Source: Paratissierella segnis
Lineage (GTDB): Bacteria > Bacillota > Clostridia > Tissierellales > Tissierellaceae
Reading direction: 5' to 3'
DNA length: 64,000 bases
NCBI RefSeq assembly: GCF_014385195.1
Contig: NZ_JACRTG010000010.1
Coordinates: forward strand, 1 to 64,000
In this document: piece by piece, positions 23,687 to 33,244 of the stretch
How the letters are laid out: each line of letters starts with the position of its first letter
Numbering within the stretch: position 1 is the first letter of the stretch
The notes under the pieces: generated by a model
Database searches by the model: none
Seen by the model: only the letters and a program-made list of their open reading frames with translations
Told to the model about the DNA's origin: nothing
Made by a program: the position numbers and the translations under genes

Positions 23687-26051
23687 CAAATCTCTTCAGT
23701 CTCAAGGAGTTGGAAACTACAGAAACTGAACTAAATGCCATAGCCGCACCTGCCACCATAGGATTTAAAAATCCTAAAGCTGCAAATGGAATACCTATAC
23801 TATTATAGAAAAATGCCCAAAATAGATTTTGTTTTATGGTTCTCATAGTCCTATGACTTAATCTTATAGCTGTAACCACTCCATTTAAATCTCCACGCAT
23901 CAAAGTAATATCCGCAGCCTCCATAGCCACATCCGTTCCTGTCCCAATTGCAAAACCCACATCCGCCGAAGCCAATGCCGGAGCGTCGTTGATTCCATCT
24001 CCAACCATGCCCACATGTTTGCCTTGTGCCTTAAGTTCGTCAACCTTCGACGCTTTGTTTTCAGGTAACACATCAGCAAGTACATGCGTTATACCAATTT
24101 GTTTTGCTATAGCCTTTGCTGTTCTTTCATTATCTCCTGTTATCATATAAACATCAAGACCCATATCCTGCAGTTTGTTGATAGCTTCAAGGGAAGTTTC
24201 TTTAATCTTATCTGCAACAGCTATTATCCCGGAAATATTTCCATCAATGGATATTAGCATAGCAGTTTTCCCTCCTTCTTCCAGTCTAGATAAATCATTT
24301 TCTTTATCCCCTATAATTATATCGTTTTTAACCATCAGTTTTCTATTGCCAATTAATACCTCTTTACCTTCAATACTAGCTTTGAGTCCCATTCCGGGTA
24401 TTGCTTCAAAAGAATTAATCGTAATCAGCTCAATAGATTCTTCTTCACTTTTTTTAACGATTGATTCACCTAACGGATGTTCAGATGCCTTTTCCACCGA
24501 TGCTGCCAGTCTAAGTATTTCTGCATCTTCATAGCCATTAAAACTTATTATATCCGTAACTTCAGGTTCACCTTTAGTTATAGTCCCCGTCTTATCAAAA
24601 ATTATGGTATCCATCTTATGAGCTCTCTCCAGATGCTCTCCTGATTTAATCAATATACCATTTTCAGCGCCCTTGCCGGTGCCAACCATAATTGCAGTCG
24701 GTGTAGCCAATCCTAATGCACAAGGACATGCTATAACCAAGACTGCTACAGCATTTATAAGACCTGAGTTGAAACTGCCCCCAACAAAATAATGACCTAA
24801 AAATGTTAAAAAGGCTATTCCAACTACTATTGGCACAAATATTCCAGATATTTTATCTGCCAGCCTTTGGACGGGTGCCTTTGAGCCTTGAGCATCTTCT
24901 ACTAATTTAATTATTTGAGACAATACAGTATCTTTCCCTATTTTTGTTGCCTTGAATTTGAAGGATCCAAATTTATTGATTGTAGCTCCAATTACCGTAT
25001 CATCAACGGATTTATCGACAGGTATACTCTCTCCTGTAATCATTGATTCGTCTAAAGATGAGTTCCCTTCAACAATAATGCCATCTACCGGAACCTTCTC
25101 TCCGGGTCTAACCAATATAATGTCCCCGATCTCCAATTTTTCTATGGGTGTATCCACTTCTATTCCATCCTTTATGACCCTGGCAGTCTTGGGTTGTAAT
25201 CCCATCAATTTTTTAATAGCTTCCGATGTCTTTCCCTTTGCAATCGCTTCAAATGTCTTGCCTAATAGGACCAAAGTAATTACCACAGCTGAAGCCTCGA
25301 AATAATATTCATGTACTCCCCTAATTAGATTGTACAGACTATAAAAGTAGGCTGCTGATGTACCCATAGACACCAAAACATCCATATTTGCCCCTCCGCC
25401 GCGAAGAGAATGATAAGCACCTTTATAAAATCTATAACCTATAATAAATTGAACAGGAGTGGCTAATAACAACTGAAAATATCCGTTTGTCAAGATATTC
25501 ATATTTCCGGCCATATGGAAAAACATTGCTGAAAACAATGGAATACTCAATATGGCGGATATGATAAAAGATGTTTTCAGAGATTTTATCTCCTTTTCTC
25601 TAAGTTCCTTTTCTCTGTCCAAGTCCCTTTCAACTTCTACTTCAGCTTTATAGCCCGCCTTTTCTACTGCCTTTATTAAAGCATTATCATCTATTAATCC
25701 TGATGGAAATTCTACAATAGCTTTGTTGGTTGAAAGATTCACATTTGCCCTCGTTACTCCGTCAATCTTATTAAGAACCTTTTCAATCCTTGCAGAACAA
25801 GCTGCACAAGTCATACCCTCTATAAGAAGTGTCTTTTTAGTAAGAGGAACTTCATATCCTGTCTTTTCTATAATATTTATAATATCCTTTGGAGCTATTT
25901 TATCAGTTTCATATTCTACCGTAGCTTTATTTGCCAGTAAATTTACTACAGCATTTTCCACTCCGTCGTTTTTATTCAAATTTTTTTCAATCCTTGCCGA
26001 ACATGCTGCGCAGGTCATACCACCTACATCTATAGTAATTTTTGCTAACAT
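23682..26051 (-). CDS. copA: copper-exporting P1B-type ATPase
   Basis: A 789-residue ATPase. Two N-terminal metal-binding domains with GMTCAAC (about 11-17 and 79-85), eight predicted membrane segments, the CPC ion site in IACPCALGLATP near residue 440, phosphorylation motif DKTGT near 485, and GDGINDAPAL. CPC with these domains indicates copper(I) export. The promoter has a GC-rich palindrome of the CsoR-operator type. The start follows GGGTGATATA. Confidence 0.96.
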   Translation of the reverse strand: MLAKITIDVGGMTCAACSARIEKNLNKNDGVENAVVNLLANKATVEYETDKIAPKDIINIIEKTGYEVPLTKKTLLIEGMTCAACSARIEKVLNKIDGVTRANVNLSTNKAIVEFPSGLIDDNALIKAVEKAGYKAEVEVERDLDREKELREKEIKSLKTSFIISAILSIPLFSAMFFHMAGNMNILTNGYFQLLLATPVQFIIGYRFYKGAYHSLRGGGANMDVLVSMGTSAAYFYSLYNLIRGVHEYYFEASAVVITLVLLGKTFEAIAKGKTSEAIKKLMGLQPKTARVIKDGIEVDTPIEKLEIGDIILVRPGEKVPVDGIIVEGNSSLDESMITGESIPVDKSVDDTVIGATINKFGSFKFKATKIGKDTVLSQIIKLVEDAQGSKAPVQRLADKISGIFVPIVVGIAFLTFLGHYFVGGSFNSGLINAVAVLVIACPCALGLATPTAIMVGTGKGAENGILIKSGEHLERAHKMDTIIFDKTGTITKGEPEVTDIISFNGYEDAEILRLAASVEKASEHPLGESIVKKSEEESIELITINSFEAIPGMGLKASIEGKEVLIGNRKLMVKNDIIIGDKENDLSRLEEGGKTAMLISIDGNISGIIAVADKIKETSLEAINKLQDMGLDVYMITGDNERTAKAIAKQIGITHVLADVLPENKASKVDELKAQGKHVGMVGDGINDAPALASADVGFAIGTGTDVAMEAADITLMRGDLNGVVTAIRLSHRTMRTIKQNLFWAFFYNSIGIPFAALGFLNPMVAGAAMAFSSVSVVSNSLRLKRFE

Positions 26052-26067
26052 TATATCACCCTTTCCT

Positions 26068-26123
26068 ATCCCCTCCCCGAGGGGGTGTGTATTTATCTTA
26101 ACATCCTATAATTATTTTGTCAA
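26068..26123 (-). promoter_or_regulatory. copA promoter with CsoR-like operator
   Basis: On the minus strand -35 TTGACA (26123-26118), 17-base spacer, -10 TAAGAT (26100-26095). Just downstream is a GC-rich palindrome with arms CCCCT and AGGGG (26070-26074, 26080-26084), which resembles CsoR operators. Control by the nearby csoR is inferred. Confidence 0.8.
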
Positions 26124-26190
26124 TAAAATTTGCTAAATTTATTCAAAACTTGGAGCCGTCAGATATTATCAAGATGGACAAACAAAATAC

Positions 26191-26240
26191 TTGAGATTTT
26201 ATTTAAATTATATTATAATGATATTGATAATAATTATCAA
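26191..26240 (+). promoter_or_regulatory. feo promoter with exact Fur box
   Basis: TTGAGA (26191-26196), 17-base spacer, TATAAT (26214-26219). Then TTGATAATAATTATCAA (26224-26240), which contains the 7-1-7 Fur box TGATAATNATTATCA exactly and overlaps the transcription start. It predicts repression of feoABC when iron is sufficient. Confidence 0.92.
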
Positions 26241-26290
26241 CTAGGAATATAATTTATATATCCAGTTAAAATAACAAGAAGGGGAGATGC

Positions 26291-26515
26291 ATGAAGGTTA
26301 TGGCTCTTATACAACTAAAGCCCAATGATAAAGGCCGCATCAGCGAAATAAAAGGCGGAAAGCAAATTTGCAAAAGATTATTTGAATTAGGTTTAAATAA
26401 AGGTGTGGAGATTGAGGTCGTGAAAAATGATATCGGTCCCGTTATAGTTGATTTATCAGGACATAAATTAGCTATAGGCAGAGGACTAGCTAACAATATA
26501 ATAATTCAAGCATAG
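26291..26515 (+). CDS. feoA: FeoA ferrous-iron transport accessory protein
   Basis: A 74-residue SH3-like protein with the FeoA core RISEIKGGKQICKRLFELGLNKGVEIEV. FeoA supports FeoB activity from the cytoplasmic side. The ribosome site AAGGGGAGATGC precedes ATG. It is the first gene of the feoABC operon. Confidence 0.94.
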   Translation: MKVMALIQLKPNDKGRISEIKGGKQICKRLFELGLNKGVEIEVVKNDIGPVIVDLSGHKLAIGRGLANNIIIQA

Positions 26516-26564
26516 ATTTTTATTTTTGATTTATTATAGCTATCATTTAGGAAGAGGTGGAGAC

Positions 26565-28547
26565 ATGAATACAATAGCTTTAGTAGGAAATCCTAATTCC
26601 GGAAAGACCACATTGTTCAACGCTATAACTGGCGCTAACCAACACGTTGGAAATTGGCCGGGGGTTACTGTAGAAAAAAAAGTTGGTGAATTTAAATTCA
26701 ACAATAAAATATATGATGTCGTTGATTTGCCTGGCACTTATAGCTTAGGCGCTTTCTCTGAGGATGAGGTTGTGGCAAGAGACTATGTAGTAAAAGGAAA
26801 CCCTGACGTTGTAATAAATGTAGTTGATGCTACAAATATTGAGAGGAACTTATATCTTACAACTCAACTGTTGGAGATGGGTGCAAATGTAGTTATCGCA
26901 TTAAATATGGTTGACGAGGCAAAAACTAGAGAAATCGAGATAAATATAGAAAGCTTATCTAAAAATTTAGGTGTTCCTGTAATATCTACTGTAGCATCTA
27001 AAAAATCCGGAGTTGAAAAATTAATCGAAAAAACTGTGGAATGCATTGAAAAAAAGTCTGAATATCATCCTCTAAGTTATGGTGAAAACATAGATAAAGA
27101 AATAAAAACTATTAAAGAACTATTAAAGGATTCTAAGGCTGATTATCCTGCAGATTGGATTGCAATCAAGCTGTTGGAAGGAAATAAAGATATTTTAGAA
27201 GAAGTAAACAATAAAGATGTCGAGAAAAGACTAACGTTCCTTAAAGACAAGGGAATTGATTATGAACTGGAAATAGTAGATAAAAGATATGATTTTATAA
27301 GCAATATCACTAAAAAAAGCGTAGTAAAACCCGATGAAGCCGTAGTTACGCTTTCGGATAAAATAGACAAAGTAATCACCAATAAATATCTAGGATTACC
27401 TATATTTGGACTAATTATGTTTATAGTTTTTCAGTTAACTTTTAAAATAGGTCAAGATTTATTGGGCGGAATAGTTGAATCTTGGATTGAAACCTTTGGA
27501 GTTTTCTTGTCCAAGGAATTAGTTTTAATAAATGCTCCTGAATGGCTTATATCTTTTATTTCAGATGGTATAATTGGTGGAGTTGGTGCAGTATTAAGTT
27601 TTATTCCGCTAATAACCGTACTTTATTTCTTTTTGGGTGTATTGGAAGATACAGGGTATATGGCTAGAGCAGCATATATTATGGATGATATAATGAGGGC
27701 ATTGGGACTTCAAGGCAAAACTTTTATTTCCATGATAATAGGATTTGGCTGCAATGTACCGGGAATAATGGCAACCCGTACACTGGAAACAAAAAAAGAT
27801 AAAATGATCGCTATTCTTATAAATCCATTTATGTCTTGCGGAGCAAGGATACCTATATATTTAGTATTTATTTCAGCGTTTTTCCCTGAACATGGCGGCA
27901 TTATTTTATTTATTCTTTATTTTTTAGGTATACTAGTAGCCTTAATTATGGGGAAAATTTTTAGCAATACATTGTTTAAAGGCGAATCATCTCACTTTAT
28001 CATGGAGCTTCCTCCATATAGATTGCCGTCTTTTAACAGTGTTATTAAAAATATGTGGCAGCAAGTTCTCCATTTCATAGAAAGAGCAGGAACGATTATA
28101 TTTGCAGTTGTCGCTATATTATGGATATTGTCAGTACTCCCATTAGGCGTTGAACCATATAGCCAAGCAAGCTTATTAGGCAAAATAGGTACCCTATTAG
28201 CACCTATATTCAAACCTGCAGGATTTGGAACTTGGCAAGCATCAGTAAGTTTAGCTGCCGGTATTGCAGCCAAAGAAGCTGTAGTGGCAGTCTTGGGCAT
28301 GGTATATGCAGGTGTTAGCGAAGGAAGCGAATTGATCGTTGCTATCCAAAATGCATTTACACCGCTTACTGCAGTTTCATTTATGGTTATGGTATTATTA
28401 TATACGCCGTGTGCAGCCACTATTGCCACTGTAAAGCAAGAAACTAATTCTTATAAATGGGCGATATTTATATCCGTATACACATTTGCATTGGCATGGA
28501 TAGCATCAGTTCTGGTATATCAAATCGGAAGTTTATTGGGCTTTTAA
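26565..28547 (+). CDS. feoB: FeoB ferrous-iron transporter
   Basis: A 660-residue protein. The N-terminal G domain has GNPNSGKT (8-15), DLPGTYSL and NMVDEA, followed by the helical GDI region and a membrane domain with two gate repeats and IIGFGCNVPGIMATRTL. It imports ferrous iron. The start at 26565 follows GGAAGAGGTGGAGAC. The downstream feoC-type gene starts 11 bases after the stop codon. Confidence 0.96.
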   Translation: MNTIALVGNPNSGKTTLFNAITGANQHVGNWPGVTVEKKVGEFKFNNKIYDVVDLPGTYSLGAFSEDEVVARDYVVKGNPDVVINVVDATNIERNLYLTTQLLEMGANVVIALNMVDEAKTREIEINIESLSKNLGVPVISTVASKKSGVEKLIEKTVECIEKKSEYHPLSYGENIDKEIKTIKELLKDSKADYPADWIAIKLLEGNKDILEEVNNKDVEKRLTFLKDKGIDYELEIVDKRYDFISNITKKSVVKPDEAVVTLSDKIDKVITNKYLGLPIFGLIMFIVFQLTFKIGQDLLGGIVESWIETFGVFLSKELVLINAPEWLISFISDGIIGGVGAVLSFIPLITVLYFFLGVLEDTGYMARAAYIMDDIMRALGLQGKTFISMIIGFGCNVPGIMATRTLETKKDKMIAILINPFMSCGARIPIYLVFISAFFPEHGGIILFILYFLGILVALIMGKIFSNTLFKGESSHFIMELPPYRLPSFNSVIKNMWQQVLHFIERAGTIIFAVVAILWILSVLPLGVEPYSQASLLGKIGTLLAPIFKPAGFGTWQASVSLAAGIAAKEAVVAVLGMVYAGVSEGSELIVAIQNAFTPLTAVSFMVMVLLYTPCAATIATVKQETNSYKWAIFISVYTFALAWIASVLVYQIGSLLGF

Positions 28548-28558
28548 GGAGTGATATA

Positions 28559-28822
28559 ATGCTTAAAAACATCCTAATGGAGTTAAATAATTCAAAGGCT
28601 TTTTCCAGATCAAATATTGCAATTAAACTAAATATAACAGAAGATATGGTAGATCAATTGTTGCAGCAGTTGATCCATATGGGATATTTGAAGGAAGATT
28701 TGGGATCTCCTGCATGTGAAACTACTTGCGGGGGATGCCCATATGCCAATATGTGCGGCAAGAATCCTGTAACCATCTATAGCATTACAGAAAAGGGATT
28801 GAAGTTAATAGGAGATAACTAA
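28559..28822 (+). CDS. feoC: FeoC-like regulator with Cys cluster
   Basis: An 87-residue winged-helix protein. NSKAFSRSNIAIKLNITEDMVDQLLQQLIHMGYL forms the HTH and CETTCGGCPYANMC gives four cysteines in the wing, as in FeoC proteins that may bind an iron-sulfur cluster. The role of FeoC in FeoB stability or feo regulation differs among bacteria. ATG at 28559 follows AAGGAGTGATATA. Confidence 0.88.
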   Translation: MLKNILMELNNSKAFSRSNIAIKLNITEDMVDQLLQQLIHMGYLKEDLGSPACETTCGGCPYANMCGKNPVTIYSITEKGLKLIGDN

Positions 28823-28958
28823 TCAATTCACAATTCACAATGCACAATGCACAATTCACAGTTCACAATTAAAACATTTAAACATTTAAACATTAAAAGA
28901 TAAAAGATTGTTGAAGTCGAGTTCTGGGGTCTTATAATTTAATTCACAGTTTACAGTT
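28823..28958 (+). repeat. mosaic intergenic repeat, copy C
   Basis: Begins at the feoC stop codon with seven-base CACAATT/CACAATG units (28828-28870), then AAACATTT repeats (28872-28895) and TTTACAG units (28941-28961). It lacks the CCGGAGATCC block of copies A, B and D. Confidence 0.75.
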
Positions 28959-28966
28959 TACAACTG

Positions 28967-29007
28967 AAAAAAGTTTAAAAGTTATTAAAACTTTTTTAAA
29001 CTTTTTT
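28967..29007 (+). terminator. A/T-rich terminator after feo operon
   Basis: A 14-bp stem AAAAAAGTTTAAAA / TTTTAAACTTTTTT (28967-28980 with 28994-29007) with a T-run in its own 3' arm. It is weak in GC but long. Confidence 0.65.
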
Positions 29008-29034
29008 GTTTATTATCAATATTTTGGGTATAAT
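29006..29034 (+). promoter_or_regulatory. promoter of candidate structured RNA
   Basis: -35 TTGTTT (29006-29011), 17-base spacer, -10 TATAAT (29029-29034). Predicted start near 29041, about 30 bases before the first paired region of the RNA. Confidence 0.55.
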
Positions 29035-29040
29035 ATTAAT

Positions 29041-29410
29041 ACACAAGACATATTAAAACAATAAGCAAGTTTTTAGAACTTTGGTAATTGCCAATCAACT
29101 TGTTCTTAGTTAGAGATTAAAATTATTATAAGTGTGCAGATTGATTTTACAACACTACAAGCATTAAAGCTACAATGTGAGTTAAGTGGAAGAGAAGTAT
29201 TGGAATGTGGTAGATATCGGTGGTAATGCAGTAAGATAACAAAGTAGTTTGAATTAGGAAATTTCGACCCCAAATAATTAACTAAGGAGTGTATTTAGTA
29301 GATTGGAAAGAGTGATTGAACCAAAAAGCTCAGGTTGGAGCAATTTCACAAAGTTCTATTTAAAATGATGGGTAAGCTTTAAAATACAAAAAGTTTACCC
29401 ATCAAATTAT
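29041..29410 (+). ncRNA. candidate long structured noncoding RNA
   Basis: No coding potential in about 370 bases bounded by a promoter and a strong terminator. Four nested long-range pairings close it: 29074-29083 with 29349-29358 (10 bp), 29086-29091 with 29340-29345 (6 bp), 29096-29102 with 29331-29337 (7 bp, one G-U) and 29103-29112 with 29279-29288 (10 bp, one G-U). Together they make about 33 pairs, far more than chance would give in order. The interior of about 165 nt has further possible stems. Candidates include 6S RNA, the clostridial raiA-motif RNA or a new class; I cannot identify it by eye. A T-box seems excluded, as no T-box sequence is present. Confidence 0.65.
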
Positions 29411-29415
29411 TTTTT
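29367..29415 (+). terminator. terminator of structured RNA, upstream of pncB
   Basis: A 14-bp stem with one G-U pair (29367-29380 with 29390-29403), followed by AAATTATTTTTT. It ends immediately at the -35 of the pncB promoter, so the RNA and pncB are separate transcription units. Confidence 0.88.
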
Positions 29416-29442
29416 GACAAGATATAATCATAAGTCTATAAT
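29414..29442 (+). promoter_or_regulatory. consensus promoter of pncB
   Basis: TTGACA (29414-29419), 17-base spacer, TATAAT (29437-29442), an exact sigma-A consensus. Confidence 0.92.
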
Positions 29443-29473
29443 GAAGATAACTATTTAACAAAGGAGTAAGATG

Positions 29474-30928
29474 ATGAATAAGATTGATTGGGTAGATAAA
29501 AAAAACCTAACGATGCTAGCAGATTTTTATGAATTTACAATGGGTAACGGCTATATACAAAACGGAATAGAAGAAAAGTATGCATACTTTGATATGTTTT
29601 TTAGATCTATACCGGACAACGGTGGTTTTGCCATAATGGCAGGTGTAGAGCAATTAATTGAGTACCTAAAGAACTTAAAATTTAACAATGAAGATATTGC
29701 ATACTTTAGGAGTAAAAATATTTTCAGTGAGGAGTTCTTGGATTATCTAAGAGATTTTGAATTCAAGTGTGATGTTTGGGCTGTCCCTGAGGGTACCCCA
29801 ATTTTCCCTCAAGAACCAATTGTTATTGTAAGAGGCCCTGTGCTTCAAGCACAATTGGTAGAAACCATGATACTATTAACGGTAAATCATCAATCCTTAA
29901 TTGCAACTAAAACCAATCGAATCGTAAGAGCTGCAAAAGGTAGACAAGTCATAGAATTCGGTTCCAGAAGGGCGCAAGGATATGAAGCTGCTATCCTAGG
30001 AGCAAGAGCTGCATATATTGGTGGATGCATCGGTACCGCAAATACTATAGTAGATAGAGATTTCGATATTCCGGCACTAGGTACTATGGCTCATAGTTGG
30101 ATTCAAATGTTTCCGACAGAATTAGATTCCTTTAAAGCATATGCAAAGGTTTATCCTGATAATTGCTACTTGTTAGTAGATACATACAACACATTGCGGG
30201 ATGGTATTCCAAATGCTATTAAAACATTCAATGAAGTTGTCCTCCCACTTGGTTATAGGCCTAAGGGTATCAGAATAGACAGCGGTGATATTGCATACCT
30301 TTCCAAAGAAGCTAGAAAGATGCTTGATGAGGCAGGATTTCCCGATTGTACCATAATGGCTTCCAGCAGTCTTGATGAATATACGATTAGAGATCTAATC
30401 AACCAAGGAGCGAAAATAGATTCCTTTGGTGTGGGGGAGAGACTTATCACTGCAAAATCAGAACCTATTTTTAACGGTGTATATAAATTGACCGCAATGG
30501 AAGAAGAAGGAAAGATTGTTCCTAAAATTAAAATAAGCGAAAATGTCGGCAAAATAACCACCCCTGGTTTTAAACAAATTTATAGATTGTATAGTAGAGA
30601 CACCAACAAAGCTATAGCTGATGTAATTACGCTACATGATGAAGAAATAAACGATAATAAACCCTATGAGATCTTCCACCCCTTATTTACTTGGAAGAGG
30701 AAGAAAGTGGAGAATTTTTACGCAAGAAAATTATTGGTGCAAATTTTTGATAAGGGTGAAAATGTTTATGATAGTCCAAATGTCCATGATATTAAAAAAT
30801 ATTGCAACGAACAAATAGATACATTATGGGATGAAGTAAAGAGATTTGAAAAACCCCACGAATATTTTGTAGATCTGTCACAAGAATTATGGAACATAAA
30901 AGATGAACTATTAAAACGCCATAAATAA
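29474..30928 (+). CDS. pncB: nicotinate phosphoribosyltransferase
   Basis: A 484-residue enzyme that makes nicotinate mononucleotide from nicotinate and PRPP in the NAD salvage pathway. Family markers are the N-terminal LADFYEFTMGNGYI, EFGSRRAQGYEAAILGARAAYIGGC and IRIDSGDIAYLSKEARKMLD with a Ser-Gly-Asp phosphate site. The second of two adjacent ATGs (29474) has the better spacing from AAAGGAG. It is a single gene with its own promoter and terminator. Confidence 0.94.
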   Translation: MNKIDWVDKKNLTMLADFYEFTMGNGYIQNGIEEKYAYFDMFFRSIPDNGGFAIMAGVEQLIEYLKNLKFNNEDIAYFRSKNIFSEEFLDYLRDFEFKCDVWAVPEGTPIFPQEPIVIVRGPVLQAQLVETMILLTVNHQSLIATKTNRIVRAAKGRQVIEFGSRRAQGYEAAILGARAAYIGGCIGTANTIVDRDFDIPALGTMAHSWIQMFPTELDSFKAYAKVYPDNCYLLVDTYNTLRDGIPNAIKTFNEVVLPLGYRPKGIRIDSGDIAYLSKEARKMLDEAGFPDCTIMASSSLDEYTIRDLINQGAKIDSFGVGERLITAKSEPIFNGVYKLTAMEEEGKIVPKIKISENVGKITTPGFKQIYRLYSRDTNKAIADVITLHDEEINDNKPYEIFHPLFTWKRKKVENFYARKLLVQIFDKGENVYDSPNVHDIKKYCNEQIDTLWDEVKRFEKPHEYFVDLSQELWNIKDELLKRHK

Positions 30929-30940
30929 TTTTTTATTAAT

Positions 30941-30970
30941 GAAAAAACCGGGTATAAATCCGGTTTTTTC
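30941..30970 (+). terminator. bidirectional terminator
   Basis: GAAAAAACCGG (30941-30951) pairs with CCGGTTTTTTC (30960-30970). It serves pncB and, read backwards, the convergent DUF4129 gene. Confidence 0.92.
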
Positions 30971-32165
30971 ATTTTAAATCTCTATATAAATTTCTGATTT
31001 CTTCTACTTCAGCACTATTTCCTTCATCGTTTCCGTATCTTACTTTTATATATATTTCTCTTATTTTTTCAATTATATTATAGGGAAATCTTTCTTTCCC
31101 AAATTCATTTATGTCTTCAGTTGTATAATACTTTTCTATTTTTATATCCTTGTTTAATAATTTATTTAAATATTTTTTATAATAAAATCTTATTTGCTCC
31201 TTATATCCTTTAGGTCTCCCTAGTCTAAACCTTCGACGTTCTCTATATTCATCTCTTTGCATAAACTCTCTTTCCTCGATATAATCATGGCTATATTTCT
31301 TTTTGCTCTGACGATTTTTAAATAACCGATAGGCTATATATAAAATTATTATTAGTAAAATAATTTTAAATACTATATCTAAAATCGGATGCTCCTTTAC
31401 TTGATAAACAATGCTTTCCATTTCCTCCATTGTGGGAGCAACAATTTCATCATCCATATCCATGCCTAATAAAGATAATATCCAGTTTGCAAATTTATCA
31501 AGTGCCAAGACTATAAGTGAAAGCGGGTAATAAAATATAACAATTAAAATCTCTATTATAAGATTGTATATGGAATTTAATATCCCGAAAAGAAAATTTC
31601 TTAATTCCTCAATAGCTATAAAAATTGAAGTCATTGATAAAAAGATTAAATATCTAATATTTAATCTCCTCATATCCTCTTTTTCCATCCCAACATGCAT
31701 ATATCTCAAGTTTCTAATAAATATAATCGTTGATAAAAAATATATTATCAAAAATGGAATACTGAAGTCTGTAAACCGATATATAAAATCTCCTATAAAT
31801 GAGAATATCAGTAATCCAATTATTATAAAAAAGGAATTTCTAAAACTATCTACATAATTATTGTGGTCGCCGCTATTCAATCTTCTTGTAAGATATAAAT
31901 AAAGAGAGAAAGCTAATAGGATTATAAAATATATTGAGCTTTTGCTCTTAAATATAGTTATGGGGAGCAACAATAATATAAGTATCAAACGAATCTTATT
32001 ATTATGAGCTTTGAATTGCAATATACCATATATATTGGATATGATTACAGTCCATACAAATATAAGAAAATAATTATTCAAATTTGTAAAGTTAAAGATG
32101 TTAGAATATATGGAGAACAACAAAGATGTGATGCTAATTATTTCTAATATAATCAATTCATTCAT
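30969..32165 (-). CDS. DUF4129-type membrane protein
   Basis: A 398-residue protein with about eight membrane segments in the first 290 residues, then a soluble tail (FRLGRPKGYKEQIRFYYKKYLNKLL and TTEDINEFGKERFPYNI) of DUF4129 type, as found at the C-terminus of TgpA-like transglutaminase membrane proteins. The transglutaminase domain itself is absent. It overlaps the DUF58 gene by 4 bases. The operon moxR-DUF58-this gene is usually tied to cell-surface or stress functions, without a defined reaction. Confidence 0.75.
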   Translation of the reverse strand: MNELIILEIISITSLLFSIYSNIFNFTNLNNYFLIFVWTVIISNIYGILQFKAHNNKIRLILILLLLPITIFKSKSSIYFIILLAFSLYLYLTRRLNSGDHNNYVDSFRNSFFIIIGLLIFSFIGDFIYRFTDFSIPFLIIYFLSTIIFIRNLRYMHVGMEKEDMRRLNIRYLIFLSMTSIFIAIEELRNFLFGILNSIYNLIIEILIVIFYYPLSLIVLALDKFANWILSLLGMDMDDEIVAPTMEEMESIVYQVKEHPILDIVFKIILLIIILYIAYRLFKNRQSKKKYSHDYIEEREFMQRDEYRERRRFRLGRPKGYKEQIRFYYKKYLNKLLNKDIKIEKYYTTEDINEFGKERFPYNIIEKIREIYIKVRYGNDEGNSAEVEEIRNLYRDLK

Positions 32166-33235
32166 AGCTTTACCCCATATTTAATAATACCCTTGTCTAA
32201 TTTATCCATATTTATACTTTCAAGGGAAATTAGTATTACTTTAGTTGAAGCTTTGCTTAATTTATTTAATTTGTCAATATATGATGTAAATACTTTCGGA
32301 GTTACTACTACAAAGGTACTATAACTATTCCTTCTATTTATTATTTCGGTCAGCAAATCCTCAAATGTAGAAGAAATGCCATAATTTATACGCCCTAACA
32401 TTTCCAATAAAAAAGATAATTGATTCCTTCCCAACCCGGGGTAATAAAATTGGCTAGTAGTAGAACTATTACCAAATGCATTTGTAATAAATCCATATGG
32501 GATTTTTTTACTCTCCAGCTCTTCCATAATGCCTCTTACCAAGGATATGGAATTTTCAATAGACTCCTTTTCTATCCCCATCCAAAAGGGTTTTATGGTT
32601 TCGATATTCAAAACAATTATTATACTGTTATCCGTAGTAAAATCAAAGTTTTTTACCATAAGTTTTCCATGCTTAAGTGATGATTGCCAGTGAATATATT
32701 TTTGAGGTTCATTTCCTGTATAATCCCTTATCCCTAAAATCATATTGGGATCATCTATTATCCATCTTCTCACTGAAACATCCCCATTTAGACTTCCCAT
32801 CGGAATTAAGGATTTTTTTATATCCAATTTTCTTGGAAGTATTACAATATCTTTACCTACGTTAAGATTTTTATATACCATTTTAAATCCTATAAAATCC
32901 CCTAAACTTAAAGAACTTCCTTTGATTTGATATAATCCCCTTTCCATGCCCACGATCTGATAAGTCCTCTTAACTCTCTGATATGGTAATATGTATAGCG
33001 TATAATTATAATTTTCCACATTAAACCCTTTAGGGTATCTTTCATCAACTTGTAGAAAGGTAACGGTAAGTCCTTTATTGTTTTCAAAAGTAGAAGTGAC
33101 GGATATATCTTCCCCTATTTCAGCTGCCTTTTTAGAAACATCTAAATTATAGTTTAATTTGTCAAACCCATATTTTAAAGTAATTTTATTGATAATTGCT
33201 GTAAATAAAATTATCCCCGCTAATATCCAAGTCAT
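32162..33235 (-). CDS. DUF58 domain protein
   Basis: A 357-residue protein with one or two N-terminal membrane segments, a beta-rich extracytoplasmic-like region and the DUF58 signature (GIRDYTGNEPQKYIHWQSSLKHGKLMVKNFD, about 170-200), which belongs to a von Willebrand A-like fold. DUF58 proteins are partners of MoxR ATPases. It starts 9 bases after moxR and overlaps the next gene by 4 bases. Confidence 0.88.
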   Translation of the reverse strand: MTWILAGIILFTAIINKITLKYGFDKLNYNLDVSKKAAEIGEDISVTSTFENNKGLTVTFLQVDERYPKGFNVENYNYTLYILPYQRVKRTYQIVGMERGLYQIKGSSLSLGDFIGFKMVYKNLNVGKDIVILPRKLDIKKSLIPMGSLNGDVSVRRWIIDDPNMILGIRDYTGNEPQKYIHWQSSLKHGKLMVKNFDFTTDNSIIIVLNIETIKPFWMGIEKESIENSISLVRGIMEELESKKIPYGFITNAFGNSSTTSQFYYPGLGRNQLSFLLEMLGRINYGISSTFEDLLTEIINRRNSYSTFVVVTPKVFTSYIDKLNKLSKASTKVILISLESINMDKLDKGIIKYGVKL

Positions 33236-33244
33236 AATATTTAC

